In this document: positions 7,794 to 17,275 of the stretch, piece by piece
Position numbering within the stretch: the first letter of the stretch is position 1
Layout of the letters: every line of letters starts with the position of its first letter
Assembly: GCA_031550725.1 (NCBI GenBank)
Contig: JAVBOH010000015.1
Span: 1-64,000 of the forward strand
Length of the DNA stretch: 64,000 nucleotides
From: UBA946 sp031550725
GTDB taxonomy: Bacteria; Bacillota; Clostridia; Oscillospirales; Ruminococcaceae
Reading direction: 5' to 3'
The notes under the pieces: generated by a model
What the model was told of the DNA's origin: nothing
The model's database searches: none
The model's input: the letters and a program-made list of their open reading frames with translations, nothing else
Made by a program: the position numbers and the translations under genes

Positions 7794-9215
7794 TTAAAGG
7801 TCGCCTGCAAGCTCTCTGTATAAACCAAGATAAAGCTCTGCAGATGCAGCCCAGCTATAATCACACTTCATTGCAGCAGTCATAAGGTTCTTCCAAGCCT
7901 TTGGCTCGTCATAAAGCTCCTTAGCACGACGTACAGCATCAAGCATATCATAAGCGTTATATGTCTTAAAAGTAAATCCGTTGCCATTTTCACCGCCAGC
8001 ATCTCTGATACTGTCACGCAAGCCGCCTGTTTCACGAACTATCGGAATAGTTCCGTATCTTAGCGAAATCATCTGTGCAAGACCACATGGCTCACTCTGT
8101 GATGGCATGAGGAACATATCACATGATGAATAAATTCTTCTGGCTAGGTCTGGAATAAATCCAATAGTTGTGCTAACCTTATCAGGATATCTGTAAGCCA
8201 TTTCCTTGAAGAAATCCTCGTAAATCTTTTCACCAGAGCCTAAGATTGCAAACTTGTAACCCATTCTAACCATGTCATCAAAAACATACTTAATCAGGTC
8301 GATACCCTTATGGGAAACAAAGCGTGTAATAACACCGATAATAGGTTCATTACCCTCTTGCAACTGAAGTTCATTAAGAAGTGCAGCCTTACATTCAGCC
8401 TTACCCTTCATGTTCTTAACAGTAAAATTCTTTGTAAGAAGTGGGTCCTTAGCAGAGTCAAAAGTATCAACATCAATACCATTCAAGAAACCGCAAAGCT
8501 TATACTGCTTGTTATTAAGTGCTCTGTCAAGACCATGTGAATACCATGGGTCAAGAATTTCCCAAGCATAACTAGGAGAAACAGTTGTAATCTTATCCGC
8601 AGTTTCAAAAGCACCCTTCATAAGATTAACGCATCCATCATACTCAAGAAGTCTTGTGTGGTACATAGGAATACCCAAAACCTCGTTGATTACTTCAAGA
8701 CCATACTTGCCCTGATATTGAATGTTATGGATAGTGAAAACAGTCTTGATGTTGTCATAACCATACTGATACTTATAAAATACATTGTAGTAAATTGGAA
8801 CAAGAGCTGTCTGCCAATCATTAGCATTAATAACGTTTGGTGTCCAGCCGATGTATTTAATCATCTCCATGATAGCACGTGACAAGAATACAAAACGCTC
8901 ACAGTCATCATAGAACCCATAAAGACCATCTCTGCCGAAATAGTATTCATTATCAAGCAAATAATACTTCACTCCGTTGATATCACCAACGAAAACGCCG
9001 CAGTACTGCTTTCTCCAACCAACATCAACAGTGAAGTTAGCGATAAACTCAAGGTTATCTCTAAGTTCCTTTTTTACACTTTTATATAGTGGCAATACAA
9101 CACGGCAGTCATGTCCGGCATCGCAAAGTGCAGCAGGCAATGAGCCTGCAACATCAGCAAGTCCGCCGGATGCAGCGTAAGGTACAGCCTCAGAAGCAGC
9201 ATATAAAATTTTCAT
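7794..9215 (-). CDS. glgA: Glycogen synthase (ADP-glucose, GT5)
   Basis: Transfers glucose from ADP-glucose to the growing alpha-1,4-glucan. The length of 473 aa is normal for bacterial GlgA. N-terminal GT5 catalytic domain: SGGLADVAGSLP at residues 17-28, INANDWQTALVP near 130, FTIHNIQYQG near 160. GT1-type C-terminal half: ITRFVSHKGIDLI near 297, MFLMPSQSEPCGLAQM near 372 (acidic catalytic Glu) and GTIPIVRETGGLRD. The usual Lys of the N-terminal KxGGL motif is replaced (AASGGL), which I recall from other clostridial GlgA proteins. It is the last gene of glgB-glgC-glgD-glgA, 42 bp after glgD. Confidence 0.95.
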   Translation of the reverse strand: MKILYAASEAVPYAASGGLADVAGSLPAALCDAGHDCRVVLPLYKSVKKELRDNLEFIANFTVDVGWRKQYCGVFVGDINGVKYYLLDNEYYFGRDGLYGFYDDCERFVFLSRAIMEMIKYIGWTPNVINANDWQTALVPIYYNVFYKYQYGYDNIKTVFTIHNIQYQGKYGLEVINEVLGIPMYHTRLLEYDGCVNLMKGAFETADKITTVSPSYAWEILDPWYSHGLDRALNNKQYKLCGFLNGIDVDTFDSAKDPLLTKNFTVKNMKGKAECKAALLNELQLQEGNEPIIGVITRFVSHKGIDLIKYVFDDMVRMGYKFAILGSGEKIYEDFFKEMAYRYPDKVSTTIGFIPDLARRIYSSCDMFLMPSQSEPCGLAQMISLRYGTIPIVRETGGLRDSIRDAGGENGNGFTFKTYNAYDMLDAVRRAKELYDEPKAWKNLMTAAMKCDYSWAASAELYLGLYRELAGDL

Positions 9216-9257
9216 AGTAAATGTCCTTTCATAAACATAGACAATAGCAAAGTAAGA

Positions 9258-10382
9258 TTAAATTACAGCATTTTTACCGATAAACAATGGATATGTTTCA
9301 GAACCTGTAAGCATTCTGTGGTCGCTGATTTTAACATTCTTATCAGTGATAACATAGTTAATGTCGCACTTAGCGCCAATAATAGCATCCTGCATAATGA
9401 TGGAATTCTTTACAACAGCACCCTTAGCAATTCTAGCACCTCTGAAAAGAATACAATTCTCAACAGTACCCTCGATAACGCAACCATCACCGATAAGTGA
9501 GTTCTTAACATTTGAACCGATAGCAAATTTTACAGGTGGGTTATCACGAACCTTAGTGTAAATTGGACGGTCAATTGGGAACAATGCATTGATATTTTCA
9601 GCATTCAAAAGGTCCATGTTAGCCTTGTAATAGGTATCCATAGAAGTAATTCTTCTGAAGTATCCATTATGATTATAACCCATTATCTTATATTCATGAG
9701 TTCTAGCCTGCAAAATATTCATTTCAAAGCTGAAAAGACTCTTTGATGCAGCTTCAAGAACGATATTTTTCAAAAATTCCTTGTTAATGATAAATGTGTT
9801 AAGTGAAACATTGCAAGCACCGCTGATATGTGGGCTTAAAAGAACATCAACAACACGACCCTCATCATTGATACCAAATATAGTTGAACGCTGTGCTTGT
9901 TCAGTTGAAAGAACATCATTAGCATACACACAAGTGATATCAGCACCAGTTGATACATGATAATCAACAGCCTTGTTGTAATCCATATTTGTTACAACAT
10001 CGCAGTCAGACATTACAACATAGTCAGCATCGGAGGATTTAATGAAATCCCAAACACCATACAAAGCCTCAAGTCTGCCACGATACATACCAGATGCAAC
10101 ATGGCTGAAAGGTGGAAGTAAATGCAAACCCCCGTTTTTACGAGACAAATCCCATTCACGTCCGCTGCCAAGATGGTCAAGCAAAGACTGATAGTTAGAT
10201 TTGGTGATAACTCCAACTTCATCAATACCACTGTTTACCATGCTTGATAGAGGGAAGTCAATAAGTCTGTAACGTCCGCCGAACAAAACAGAACCCATGG
10301 TTCTTTCTTTAGTTAAGTCAGAAATAACAGCGTCATGCATATTTGAGAAAATTAATCCCAAAACATTTCTATTTATACTCAT
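9258..10382 (-). CDS. glgD: GlgD, non-catalytic/regulatory ADP-glucose pyrophosphorylase subunit
   Basis: The 374 aa product is a nucleotidyltransferase-like domain plus a C-terminal left-handed beta helix of hexapeptide repeats (about residues 280-350). Compared with GlgC next door, the pyrophosphate-binding GGxGxRL loop is absent. The N-terminus reads LGLIFSNMHDAVISDLTKERT, while GGRYRLIDFPLSSMVNSGI is kept. This is the hallmark of Firmicutes GlgD, which pairs with GlgC and raises its activity. It is 20 bp after glgC in the same operon. Confidence 0.92.
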   Translation of the reverse strand: MSINRNVLGLIFSNMHDAVISDLTKERTMGSVLFGGRYRLIDFPLSSMVNSGIDEVGVITKSNYQSLLDHLGSGREWDLSRKNGGLHLLPPFSHVASGMYRGRLEALYGVWDFIKSSDADYVVMSDCDVVTNMDYNKAVDYHVSTGADITCVYANDVLSTEQAQRSTIFGINDEGRVVDVLLSPHISGACNVSLNTFIINKEFLKNIVLEAASKSLFSFEMNILQARTHEYKIMGYNHNGYFRRITSMDTYYKANMDLLNAENINALFPIDRPIYTKVRDNPPVKFAIGSNVKNSLIGDGCVIEGTVENCILFRGARIAKGAVVKNSIIMQDAIIGAKCDINYVITDKNVKISDHRMLTGSETYPLFIGKNAVI

Positions 10383-10402
10383 TATATTAATGCTCCTTTA
10401 TC

Positions 10403-11605
10403 TTAGATGTTTTCCGAAATAATCTGCTTAGGAAGAACCTTAGCATTTGGTGAAACAGTGATATTGTGTCCAACAACAGCAATACCCCAGTCATCTCTGT
10501 TTTCAATAGCCTCAGGTCGAACACCAATATGTGCATTTTCGCCTACAACGCAGTTTTCACCAACGATAGCATATTCAACAACAGCACCTGACTTAATTAC
10601 AGACCCGGGCATAATGATGGAATCAGTAACAACAGCACCAGCCTCAATAGTAACACCCTCATAAAGAATAGAAAAGTCAATAGTACCATGAACGACACAG
10701 CCGTCAGTAACCATTGAGTTTTCGATAACAGCATCAGCACCAATGTACTGAGGCGGCATAATTGGGTTTCTTGAATACATTTTCCAGTCTGGGTCATAAA
10801 GGTCGATTGGAATGTTAGGACTTAGCAAGTCCATATTAGCTTCCCAAAGTGAATCAAGAGTACCAACATCTTTCCAGTAACCCTCAAATGGGTAAGCAAC
10901 CATAACCTCATTATTATTAAGCATATCAGGAATTATATTTTTTCCAAAATCCTTAGATGCATTTTCGTCATTTTCATTGTCAATAAGGTATTTTCTTAGC
11001 TTGCTCCATGTGAAAATATAAATACCCATGGATGCAAGAGTAGATTTAGGCTCCTTTGGTTTTTCTTCAAATGCAACAACCATGCCTTTATCGTCAGCAG
11101 TCATGATACCAAAACGTGATGCTTCCTCTAGTGGAACGTCTAAAACAGCGATAGTACAGTCAGCATTCTTTTTCTTATGAAATTCGAGCATTTCATTATA
11201 GTCCATCTTGTAAATGTGGTCACCGGAAAGGATAACAACATATTCAGGATTGTAACGATCAACGAAAGAAATGTTCTGATATATAGCATTAGCAGTACCC
11301 TTATACCATTGTGCACCAAGAGCAGTCTGGAAAGGAGGAAGTGCATGAACACCGCCATGCAGCTTATCTAAATCCCAAGGCTGACCGTTGCCGATATAAT
11401 CGTGAAGTACAAGTGGCTGGTACTGAGTAAGTACGCCGACAGTATCGATACCTGAGTTTACACAGTTCGATAATGGAAAGTCAATAATTCTGTATTTGCC
11501 GCCGTATGGAACAGCAGGCTTAGCCATGTCCTGTGTGAGTGCATATAAACGACTTCCCTGACCACCTGCGAGCAGCATTGCAACGCATTCTTTTTTTGTA
11601 TACAT
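10403..11605 (-). CDS. glgC: Glucose-1-phosphate adenylyltransferase
   Basis: Makes ADP-glucose and pyrophosphate from glucose-1-phosphate and ATP, the committed step of glycogen synthesis. The 400 aa protein has LLAGGQGSRLYALT at residues 11-24 (pyrophosphorylase loop with Arg), KPAVPYGGKYRIIDFPLSN, ILSGDHIYKMDY near 144 (metal-binding Asp), FEEKPKEP near 187, FEGYWKDVGT near 243, and a C-terminal beta helix. It forms a heteromer with GlgD by analogy with other clostridia. It follows glgB after a 297-bp gap that contains structured element C, so it may have its own promoter or be attenuated there. Confidence 0.95.
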   Translation of the reverse strand: MYTKKECVAMLLAGGQGSRLYALTQDMAKPAVPYGGKYRIIDFPLSNCVNSGIDTVGVLTQYQPLVLHDYIGNGQPWDLDKLHGGVHALPPFQTALGAQWYKGTANAIYQNISFVDRYNPEYVVILSGDHIYKMDYNEMLEFHKKKNADCTIAVLDVPLEEASRFGIMTADDKGMVVAFEEKPKEPKSTLASMGIYIFTWSKLRKYLIDNENDENASKDFGKNIIPDMLNNNEVMVAYPFEGYWKDVGTLDSLWEANMDLLSPNIPIDLYDPDWKMYSRNPIMPPQYIGADAVIENSMVTDGCVVHGTIDFSILYEGVTIEAGAVVTDSIIMPGSVIKSGAVVEYAIVGENCVVGENAHIGVRPEAIENRDDWGIAVVGHNITVSPNAKVLPKQIISENI

Positions 11606-11730
11606 TCTTAAAATCCTCCTAAGTGGGTTTATTTATCTAATACTTTATAACGCTTAAAACTTAAATGGGTTATACAGTATTTCTTGTCAAGCAATTTTCT
11701 AGCCGACTAGACATGAAATCTCATTAACAT

Positions 11731-11898
11731 TATATAGTTGGTTAAATTTAAAACACTCAAGTGTTTTAAATAAGCATGGAGTGCGTTACGTCGAAGACGT
11801 TAACCAACTATACAGGTAGTTTTTTCGCACAAGAGGTGCAAAATTGGAGCGTAGCTCCGTTAAAAATCCTTTAGGATTTTTAACTTAACGCACTATAT
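11731..11898. repeat. Structured element, family 2, copy C
   Basis: A 168-bp unit starting TATATAGTTGGTTAA and ending TTAACGCACTATAT. Local hairpins: AAAACACT/AGTGTTTT near 11750-11769, ACGTCGAAGACGT, GCACAAGAGGTGC, GGAGCGTAGCTCC, and GTTAAAAATCC/GGATTTTTAAC. There are also two long-range pairings: P1 (11734-11745 with 11800-11811, 12 bp) and P2 (11780-11788 with 11886-11894, 9 bp). P1 and P2 interleave, so together they would make a pseudoknot. A homologous copy D lies upstream of the GH5 gene. Here it sits between glgB and glgC, 126 bp before the glgC start. Confidence 0.75.
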
Positions 11899-11902
11899 CA
11901 TC

Positions 11903-13954
11903 TTATTGTGTAATCTTTTTGGACTTCGCAGAAGATTTCGCAGCAGCCTTTGCAGGATTTTTCTTTGCAGCGGCTTTCTCATTTTTCGTTACAGTTTTTT
12001 TGGTATCATCCCCTTTTACAGTATCAGCTTTAGCCTTACGTTTTCTAGGTGGAGTATACTTGAAATACATAACTGAGAGTGCAGGAATATCAAGCGTGAT
12101 GGAATTTTCATAACCATGCATCGCATAATCCTCTGATTTACATTTTTGATTTTTAGCAAAATCGGTACCGCCGAATTTAGCATCATCGGTTGATAGGAAT
12201 TGTTCGTAAGTACCCTCATAAGGTACTCCAATTCTATAATCCTTGCGGTCAACAGGCACAAAATTACAAACAACTATAATTTCATTGCCGCTGTCATCAA
12301 TACGACGAAAAGCAATAATACTCTGCATAAAGTCATCACTGCAAATCCATGAGAACCCACCCCATGAATCATCATTTTGCCAAAGCGGTGACTTTTCCAC
12401 ATAAATCTTATTAAGCTCTTTACTTAGCTCAAAAATATGATTATTATCTTCGTTTGTCAAGTCGCCCCACTCAAGACCCTCCATGAATTTCCATTCAAGT
12501 CTTTGACCAAATTCGTTACCCATGAAATTGAGTTTCTTACCAGGGTGAGCTATCATATATGCCATAAAAGCACGCATTGTAGCAAATTTATTTTCAAGAT
12601 TAGTACCACTCATTTTATTCCAAAGCGATGCCTTTCCATGAACAACCTCGTCATGAGAAATAGGCAAAATATAGTTCTCACTAAAGCAATAGAAGAATGA
12701 GAAAGTAACCTTGCCATGATTATTAGCACGATAGATAGGATCAAGACGCATATAATCAAGCATATCATTCATCCAGCCCATGTTCCACTTGAAGTTGAAA
12801 CCAAGTCCGCCAACATCAGTAGGCTTAGTAACTAAAGGCCATGAGGTAGATTCTTCAGCAACCATCAAAACGTCAGGATTTCTGCCGAAAACAGCAGAAT
12901 TAAGCTTACGCAGAAATTCGATTGCCTCGTAGTTTTCATGTCCGCCATCCTTGTTAGGACGCCATTCACGCCTGTCATAATCAAGATAAAGCATGGACGC
13001 AACAGCATCAACACGAAGACCATCAATATGGAACTTTTCAATCCAGTAAACAGCATTTGAGATAAGGAAAGACTGAACCTCAGGCTTGCCAAAATCAAAC
13101 ACACGAGTACCCCATGAAAGATGTTCTTTTTTCAAAGGGTCACTGTATTCATAACAGCAGTCACCGTCAAATTCAAACAATCCAGCAGCATCCTTAGGAA
13201 AATGTGCAGGCACCCAGTCAAGAATAATTCCAATTTCAGCATTATGGAACATTTCCACCATCTTCATGAAATCTTCAGGTGTGCCATAGCGTGAAGTAGG
13301 AGCATAATAACCAATAACTTGATATCCCCATGAACCGTCAAAAGGATATTCAGCAAGCGGCATAAGCTCAATATGAGTATAACTAAGTTCTTTTAAATAA
13401 GGAATTATTTCCTCGGCAAACTTAACATAGCTGAAAGGCTCACCATTCTCATAAGTCCTCCATGAGCCAAGATGAACTTCATAAATATTCATCGGACTCT
13501 TATAAACATTAACCTTTGATTTTTTAGTGTACCAAGCGTTGTCTTTCCACTTATAGCCGTCAATATCGAAATACTTTGTAGCAGTATTAGGACGTGTTTC
13601 CATATGAGTACCATATGGGTCGGATTTTAAAACAATACTCTTATAAGGAGTTTCAATACTATACTTATAAAGGAAAAACTGCTTTACATCAGTCAAAAAT
13701 ATTTCCCAGACAGTACCGTCAGCAAGCTTTTTCATAGGATTTTTAGAGCGGTCCCACTCATTAAAATCACCTACAACTGACACTGATTTTGCATTAGGAG
13801 CCCAAAGCCTGAAGAAAACGCCTTCCTTGCCATCCTTAGTACCCTTATGAGCACCAAAGAATTCATATGCAGTATAGTTACTTCCATCATGAAAAAGATG
13901 CAGCGGAAAATCATATTCCGATTTTAATTCCACATCATTATTTTTTTTTCTCAT
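11903..13954 (-). CDS. glgB: 1,4-alpha-glucan branching enzyme (GH13)
   Basis: Introduces alpha-1,6 branches into glycogen. Residues 25-130 form the CBM48 module (FFRLWAPNAKSVSVVGDFNEWD). The GH13 barrel follows, with YTHIELMPLAEYPFDGSWGYQ near 195, GLRVDAVASMLYLDY near 315 (nucleophile Asp), MVAEESTSWP near 364 (acid/base Glu) and PISHDEVVHGK near 432. The C-terminal all-beta domain ends near 640. The last ~40 residues are a low-complexity Lys/Ala tail (KAAAKKNPAKAAAKSSAKSKK-like), absent from most GlgB and possibly a polyanion- or glucan-binding extension. It is the first gene of the glycogen operon. Confidence 0.95.
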   Translation of the reverse strand: MRKKNNDVELKSEYDFPLHLFHDGSNYTAYEFFGAHKGTKDGKEGVFFRLWAPNAKSVSVVGDFNEWDRSKNPMKKLADGTVWEIFLTDVKQFFLYKYSIETPYKSIVLKSDPYGTHMETRPNTATKYFDIDGYKWKDNAWYTKKSKVNVYKSPMNIYEVHLGSWRTYENGEPFSYVKFAEEIIPYLKELSYTHIELMPLAEYPFDGSWGYQVIGYYAPTSRYGTPEDFMKMVEMFHNAEIGIILDWVPAHFPKDAAGLFEFDGDCCYEYSDPLKKEHLSWGTRVFDFGKPEVQSFLISNAVYWIEKFHIDGLRVDAVASMLYLDYDRREWRPNKDGGHENYEAIEFLRKLNSAVFGRNPDVLMVAEESTSWPLVTKPTDVGGLGFNFKWNMGWMNDMLDYMRLDPIYRANNHGKVTFSFFYCFSENYILPISHDEVVHGKASLWNKMSGTNLENKFATMRAFMAYMIAHPGKKLNFMGNEFGQRLEWKFMEGLEWGDLTNEDNNHIFELSKELNKIYVEKSPLWQNDDSWGGFSWICSDDFMQSIIAFRRIDDSGNEIIVVCNFVPVDRKDYRIGVPYEGTYEQFLSTDDAKFGGTDFAKNQKCKSEDYAMHGYENSITLDIPALSVMYFKYTPPRKRKAKADTVKGDDTKKTVTKNEKAAAKKNPAKAAAKSSAKSKKITQ

Positions 13955-14057
13955 AAATCTAAAAAGCTCCTTAATTCATACTTAAACAATCGCAAAAACA
14001 TTCATACAGATAAAGAAAATATATCAAATCAAAAAATTTCCTTTTCATCTTGTTTAT

Positions 14058-14086
14058 ATTTTAACAGATTATGTATCAAATTTCAA
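14058..14086 (-). promoter_or_regulatory. Sigma-A promoter for glgB
   Basis: On the minus strand TTGAAA (14081-14086), a 17-nt spacer and TAAAAT (14058-14063) lie about 100 bp upstream of the glgB start. The rest of the 312-bp gap before the next gene (13955-14266) is AT-rich, and I see no other feature in it. Confidence 0.65.
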
Positions 14087-14266
14087 GTGGTTTTGTATCA
14101 CTTTTACAAACCTCACTTATTCCAACACCATAGATTGTATATTTTGTACAAAAAAATCAACATAAAAAAGATAATCAACATCCTTTATGTACCATTTAAT
14201 GTTCAATTGACAACTTTTTAACTCGAATTTTATATATTTGTCTAAAACTCAGGTAGATAAACTTAC

Positions 14267-16567
14267 TTAAATTTTGTGAAGTTTTACAACAAAAACAGTC
14301 TTATCATCAAAATAAGCCGACTTCCTCATTGATGAATAATCAATAATTTCTTCGGCAACCCTTTGTGATGTCATACCAGTGCTAAGCATGAGTTCCCTGA
14401 CCCTTGGATAGCAGTCCTCATCAATACCATCAGTAATCATAACAAAGCCGTCATCATCGGAAAGCTTGGCAGAACGTTTTTCAAATTCAACAGAACTAAC
14501 AATCCCGACAGGCATACTATAACTTTCAACATTTTTTACAGTTCCACCTGTTTTTACAAAAGTCTGAGCTGCTCCTAGTTTTATTATATCCACTTTTCCC
14601 GAAAAAAGATTTAAACATAATAAATCAATAGTGGCAAATATTTCGTCTGATGATTTTGTTAATAAAAGTAAATTTATAAGCTTAACAGCAGCAGAAAGTC
14701 CGATACCTGATTTTAGCATTCTTGTAAGCAGTGAAACAGCCATACAGCTTTCAACAGCAGCACGTCCGCCGCTGCCCATGCCGTCTGACATAATAAAATA
14801 CATCTTGCCAAAACCGTCCGAAAAAATATTATCAGCATCACCGCTGATATCCTCCGAGCCATTCTTTTTGCATTTTCCAACCTCAGCTAAAAACTGAACT
14901 GATTCATGCAAACAAATTCTGGTCGTATTGCCAATAGTAAAAATTTCAGGATTATCTAAATCCCTGTCTGTAATATCAGAAAGCTTGCCAACAATTTTTT
15001 CAATGGGAATGCTTAGCAAACCCTCATAATAGCACTCAATATATATATGATTATCATCATCAAAAAAAACAGCCGAGCTAACATTTTTCACACTAAGACT
15101 ATCAATATATTTCTTGACAGCGTCTGAAAGAAACTCATCATAATAAGGCATTAATTCGATATTATCACTGAATGTTTTAAACATTTCCTCTGACGCTGCA
15201 AGTTCTTCAAGCGTGACATCACGCATTTTATTCGATGTACCATCATGTCGTTTTTCAAGCTTAAAGCTTCTATATGCGGAATTGAATTCCGCTGCGAGCA
15301 AAGCTTTTTTTGTACAGTTATCAAGTATCGGCGGCATATCATTTTCTGTGACAAAACCCTTAACCTCGATAATTTTCTGTAAAGGCAAAAAATAATTCTC
15401 CGCTCTGTGTTTATCATCATTACCGCAAAATGCACTATTTCTGCATTCCGAACAAACCTTTGAGCAAACCTTTTTTGAAATATCACTTTTTTCTGCATCC
15501 CCTCCCCTGTTCAAAGCCTCTGACGCCTTTAATACCGTATTTCGCACATCACTAAGACCTAGCGATGCAAACATCATTCTGTCTGAAAAAAGCTTCAGAC
15601 TTCCTGACATTTTCTTGGTACAATTCCCAATATATTTCAGGTAAAGGTTTTCAGGGATAAGCACAAAAACAAGGGATGCCAAAATAACATCACACATTAA
15701 ATTCAAAGACCCCGACGGTATTCCTGTAACAACAGCGCCGAGCATATTTGAAGCAATAAAAACAGCCGCAGACTTAAGCTTGCCATGACATGAAAAAGCC
15801 CCTGCAAGTAAACCTGTGCAGACGAGCAAAACAGTACTTTTACTAAGGTCATAAGACGAGAGCAAAATACCAAATGACGTGAGTGCTCCGACAGCAGCGC
15901 CATAAGCTGCGCCATACTTCGAGCAGATTGCAAGAATAATGAAAATTCCAGCAGCACGTCCAAAATTAAAGTAACCAAAATGTACAGTGCATAAAGCACA
16001 AATAAGCAATATGTAGATAACAGCTGTTTTCATGCTGTCTGTTCCAGTAATAACAATTCTGCCGTTTTGTTTAAATTCACTGATAACCATAATCAGAAAA
16101 TAAGAAACAATTCCGCATAATACAGACCTGAACAAAATAGCAAATAACAGCGATAAAGAAAAATCAGTAACCAAAGAAACAGTTATACCGCATGCTAAAT
16201 AAACAAATGCACTAAGTACTGCATTACCGCCGTATGATTGTTTTTTTATTATGCCCGATGCAAGTCCTTTTATCAGAAAAAGCATAGCCATAGCAACAAT
16301 TTCCGTTATAGAAGCATTAATTTTGCCATTCAAAAAAAATGAAACCATACATCCTGCAAAAGCTGCAACACTTTGAATAGGGCTCAGCACCGACATAAAT
16401 GAAACGCATAACGGAGCACTGCTGCCTCCGACTCTTGCTGAGCCTATCAAAAAGGCTATCAGCATTGTGGTAAAAATACCGCCGTCAAAGCTTTCCGATA
16501 CATCTTTCGTGACTATATCGTCAGTCCTAACCATCATTTTGGGAATTTGCTTTTCTTTTAACTTCAT
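14267..16567 (-). CDS. spoIIE: Stage II sporulation protein E, PP2C-type phosphatase
   Basis: A membrane-bound Ser/Thr phosphatase that dephosphorylates SpoIIAA at the asymmetric septum and so activates sigma-F. The 766 aa protein has about ten hydrophobic helices over residues 30-300, a central cytoplasmic region with a Cys-rich stretch (KKVCSKVCSECRNSAFCGND near 365-385), and a C-terminal PPM/SpoIIE domain from about residue 560. That domain carries YFIMSDGMGSGGRAAVES (metal-binding Asp), KLGAAQTFVK and FVMITDGIDE. The order matches Bacillus SpoIIE, somewhat shorter. The STAS protein at 139-444 is a possible substrate. An AT-rich palindrome at 16582-16618 lies just upstream of the start. 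Confidence 0.9.
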   Translation of the reverse strand: MKLKEKQIPKMMVRTDDIVTKDVSESFDGGIFTTMLIAFLIGSARVGGSSAPLCVSFMSVLSPIQSVAAFAGCMVSFFLNGKINASITEIVAMAMLFLIKGLASGIIKKQSYGGNAVLSAFVYLACGITVSLVTDFSLSLLFAILFRSVLCGIVSYFLIMVISEFKQNGRIVITGTDSMKTAVIYILLICALCTVHFGYFNFGRAAGIFIILAICSKYGAAYGAAVGALTSFGILLSSYDLSKSTVLLVCTGLLAGAFSCHGKLKSAAVFIASNMLGAVVTGIPSGSLNLMCDVILASLVFVLIPENLYLKYIGNCTKKMSGSLKLFSDRMMFASLGLSDVRNTVLKASEALNRGGDAEKSDISKKVCSKVCSECRNSAFCGNDDKHRAENYFLPLQKIIEVKGFVTENDMPPILDNCTKKALLAAEFNSAYRSFKLEKRHDGTSNKMRDVTLEELAASEEMFKTFSDNIELMPYYDEFLSDAVKKYIDSLSVKNVSSAVFFDDDNHIYIECYYEGLLSIPIEKIVGKLSDITDRDLDNPEIFTIGNTTRICLHESVQFLAEVGKCKKNGSEDISGDADNIFSDGFGKMYFIMSDGMGSGGRAAVESCMAVSLLTRMLKSGIGLSAAVKLINLLLLTKSSDEIFATIDLLCLNLFSGKVDIIKLGAAQTFVKTGGTVKNVESYSMPVGIVSSVEFEKRSAKLSDDDGFVMITDGIDEDCYPRVRELMLSTGMTSQRVAEEIIDYSSMRKSAYFDDKTVFVVKLHKI

Positions 16568-16581
16568 AATTAGTCACAATC

Positions 16582-16618
16582 CTTTTGATTTAAATAATAT
16601 ATATTATTATATCAAAAG
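16582..16618. promoter_or_regulatory. AT-rich palindrome upstream of spoIIE
   Basis: CTTTTGAT (16582-16589) and its reverse complement ATCAAAAG (16611-16618) flank a second, almost perfect AT palindrome (AATAATATATATTATT). It lies 15-51 bp before the spoIIE ATG and could be an operator or an mRNA hairpin. The role is not known. Confidence 0.4.
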
Positions 16619-16661
16619 CAAATGGTAATTTATGTCATTTAAAGTAATGAAAAGCAAAAAA

Positions 16662-17021
16662 TCAGATTAAATCAAAATTTTTCATAACCTCACAGAATTC
16701 ATCATAATGTTCAACTATATATTTGCAGTCATCTTCAAGATTATCATAAACATTATTTCTCAAGTCATTCACAATGGATGTAAACTTCTCATACAAAGGT
16801 GTTATTCCTAAATTTCCTGTAACACCCTTTAAAGTATGTGCAGTAGATGCCGCCGTTTCATAGTCTTTATTTTCAATTTGTGTCAGCATAAGATTAATGT
16901 TATTGTCATTTGGAAATTTCAGAAGAAACTTTTTATATAAAGTTTCGTTATGCATAAATCTTTCCATAGTGCTGTCAACATCAACACCGATATTTTTTAA
17001 TGCATTTAAAAAATTATCCAT
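16662..17021 (-). CDS. HPt (histidine phosphotransfer) domain protein
   Basis: The 119 aa product is a single HPt four-helix bundle. The motif AHTLKGVTGNLGI near residues 60-72 contains the phospho-accepting His and the following KG-x-GN-LG signature. The remaining helices end around residue 115 with acidic, helical sequence. As a free-standing HPt it would shuttle phosphate between a hybrid kinase and a response regulator, neither of which is in the window. It is transcribed towards spoIIE, 94 bp upstream of it. A link to sporulation is possible but is inferred from position only. Confidence 0.85.
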   Translation of the reverse strand: MDNFLNALKNIGVDVDSTMERFMHNETLYKKFLLKFPNDNNINLMLTQIENKDYETAASTAHTLKGVTGNLGITPLYEKFTSIVNDLRNNVYDNLEDDCKYIVEHYDEFCEVMKNFDLI

Positions 17022-17196
17022 AATTTACTCCATTCTGCCAAATACATGGCTAAAAATAATTTTCTGAGTTAAAAATTACGTTAAACAATTAACGAAATTT
17101 ATAACATACTTAATACATAAATTATTATAACCTCCCTACATATTAAAGTCAATCAATGTTTAGAAATCTTAGCAAGTTCTGTTAAACGAATAATTT

Positions 17197-17237
17197 GAGG
17201 GTTGCCACACCTACCGCTTTTCGGTGTGACACCCCTC
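17197..17237. terminator. GC-rich hairpin after pheT
   Basis: GAGGGTTGCCACACC and GGTGTGACACCCCTC pair with two mismatches around an 11-nt loop. It sits 39 bp past the pheT stop codon. The T-rich side faces the plus strand, whereas a terminator for pheT would need T's on the other side. It may be a weak terminator, an mRNA stabiliser or a dispersed repeat. Confidence 0.45.
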
Positions 17238-17275
17238 ATTTTTATAACCCTTTTATTCCGTTTTAAATCACATTC

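Noticed and set aside
17197..17237. Strong terminator for pheT
   Set aside because: The T-rich side faces the wrong strand, so it was called only as a hairpin with reduced confidence.
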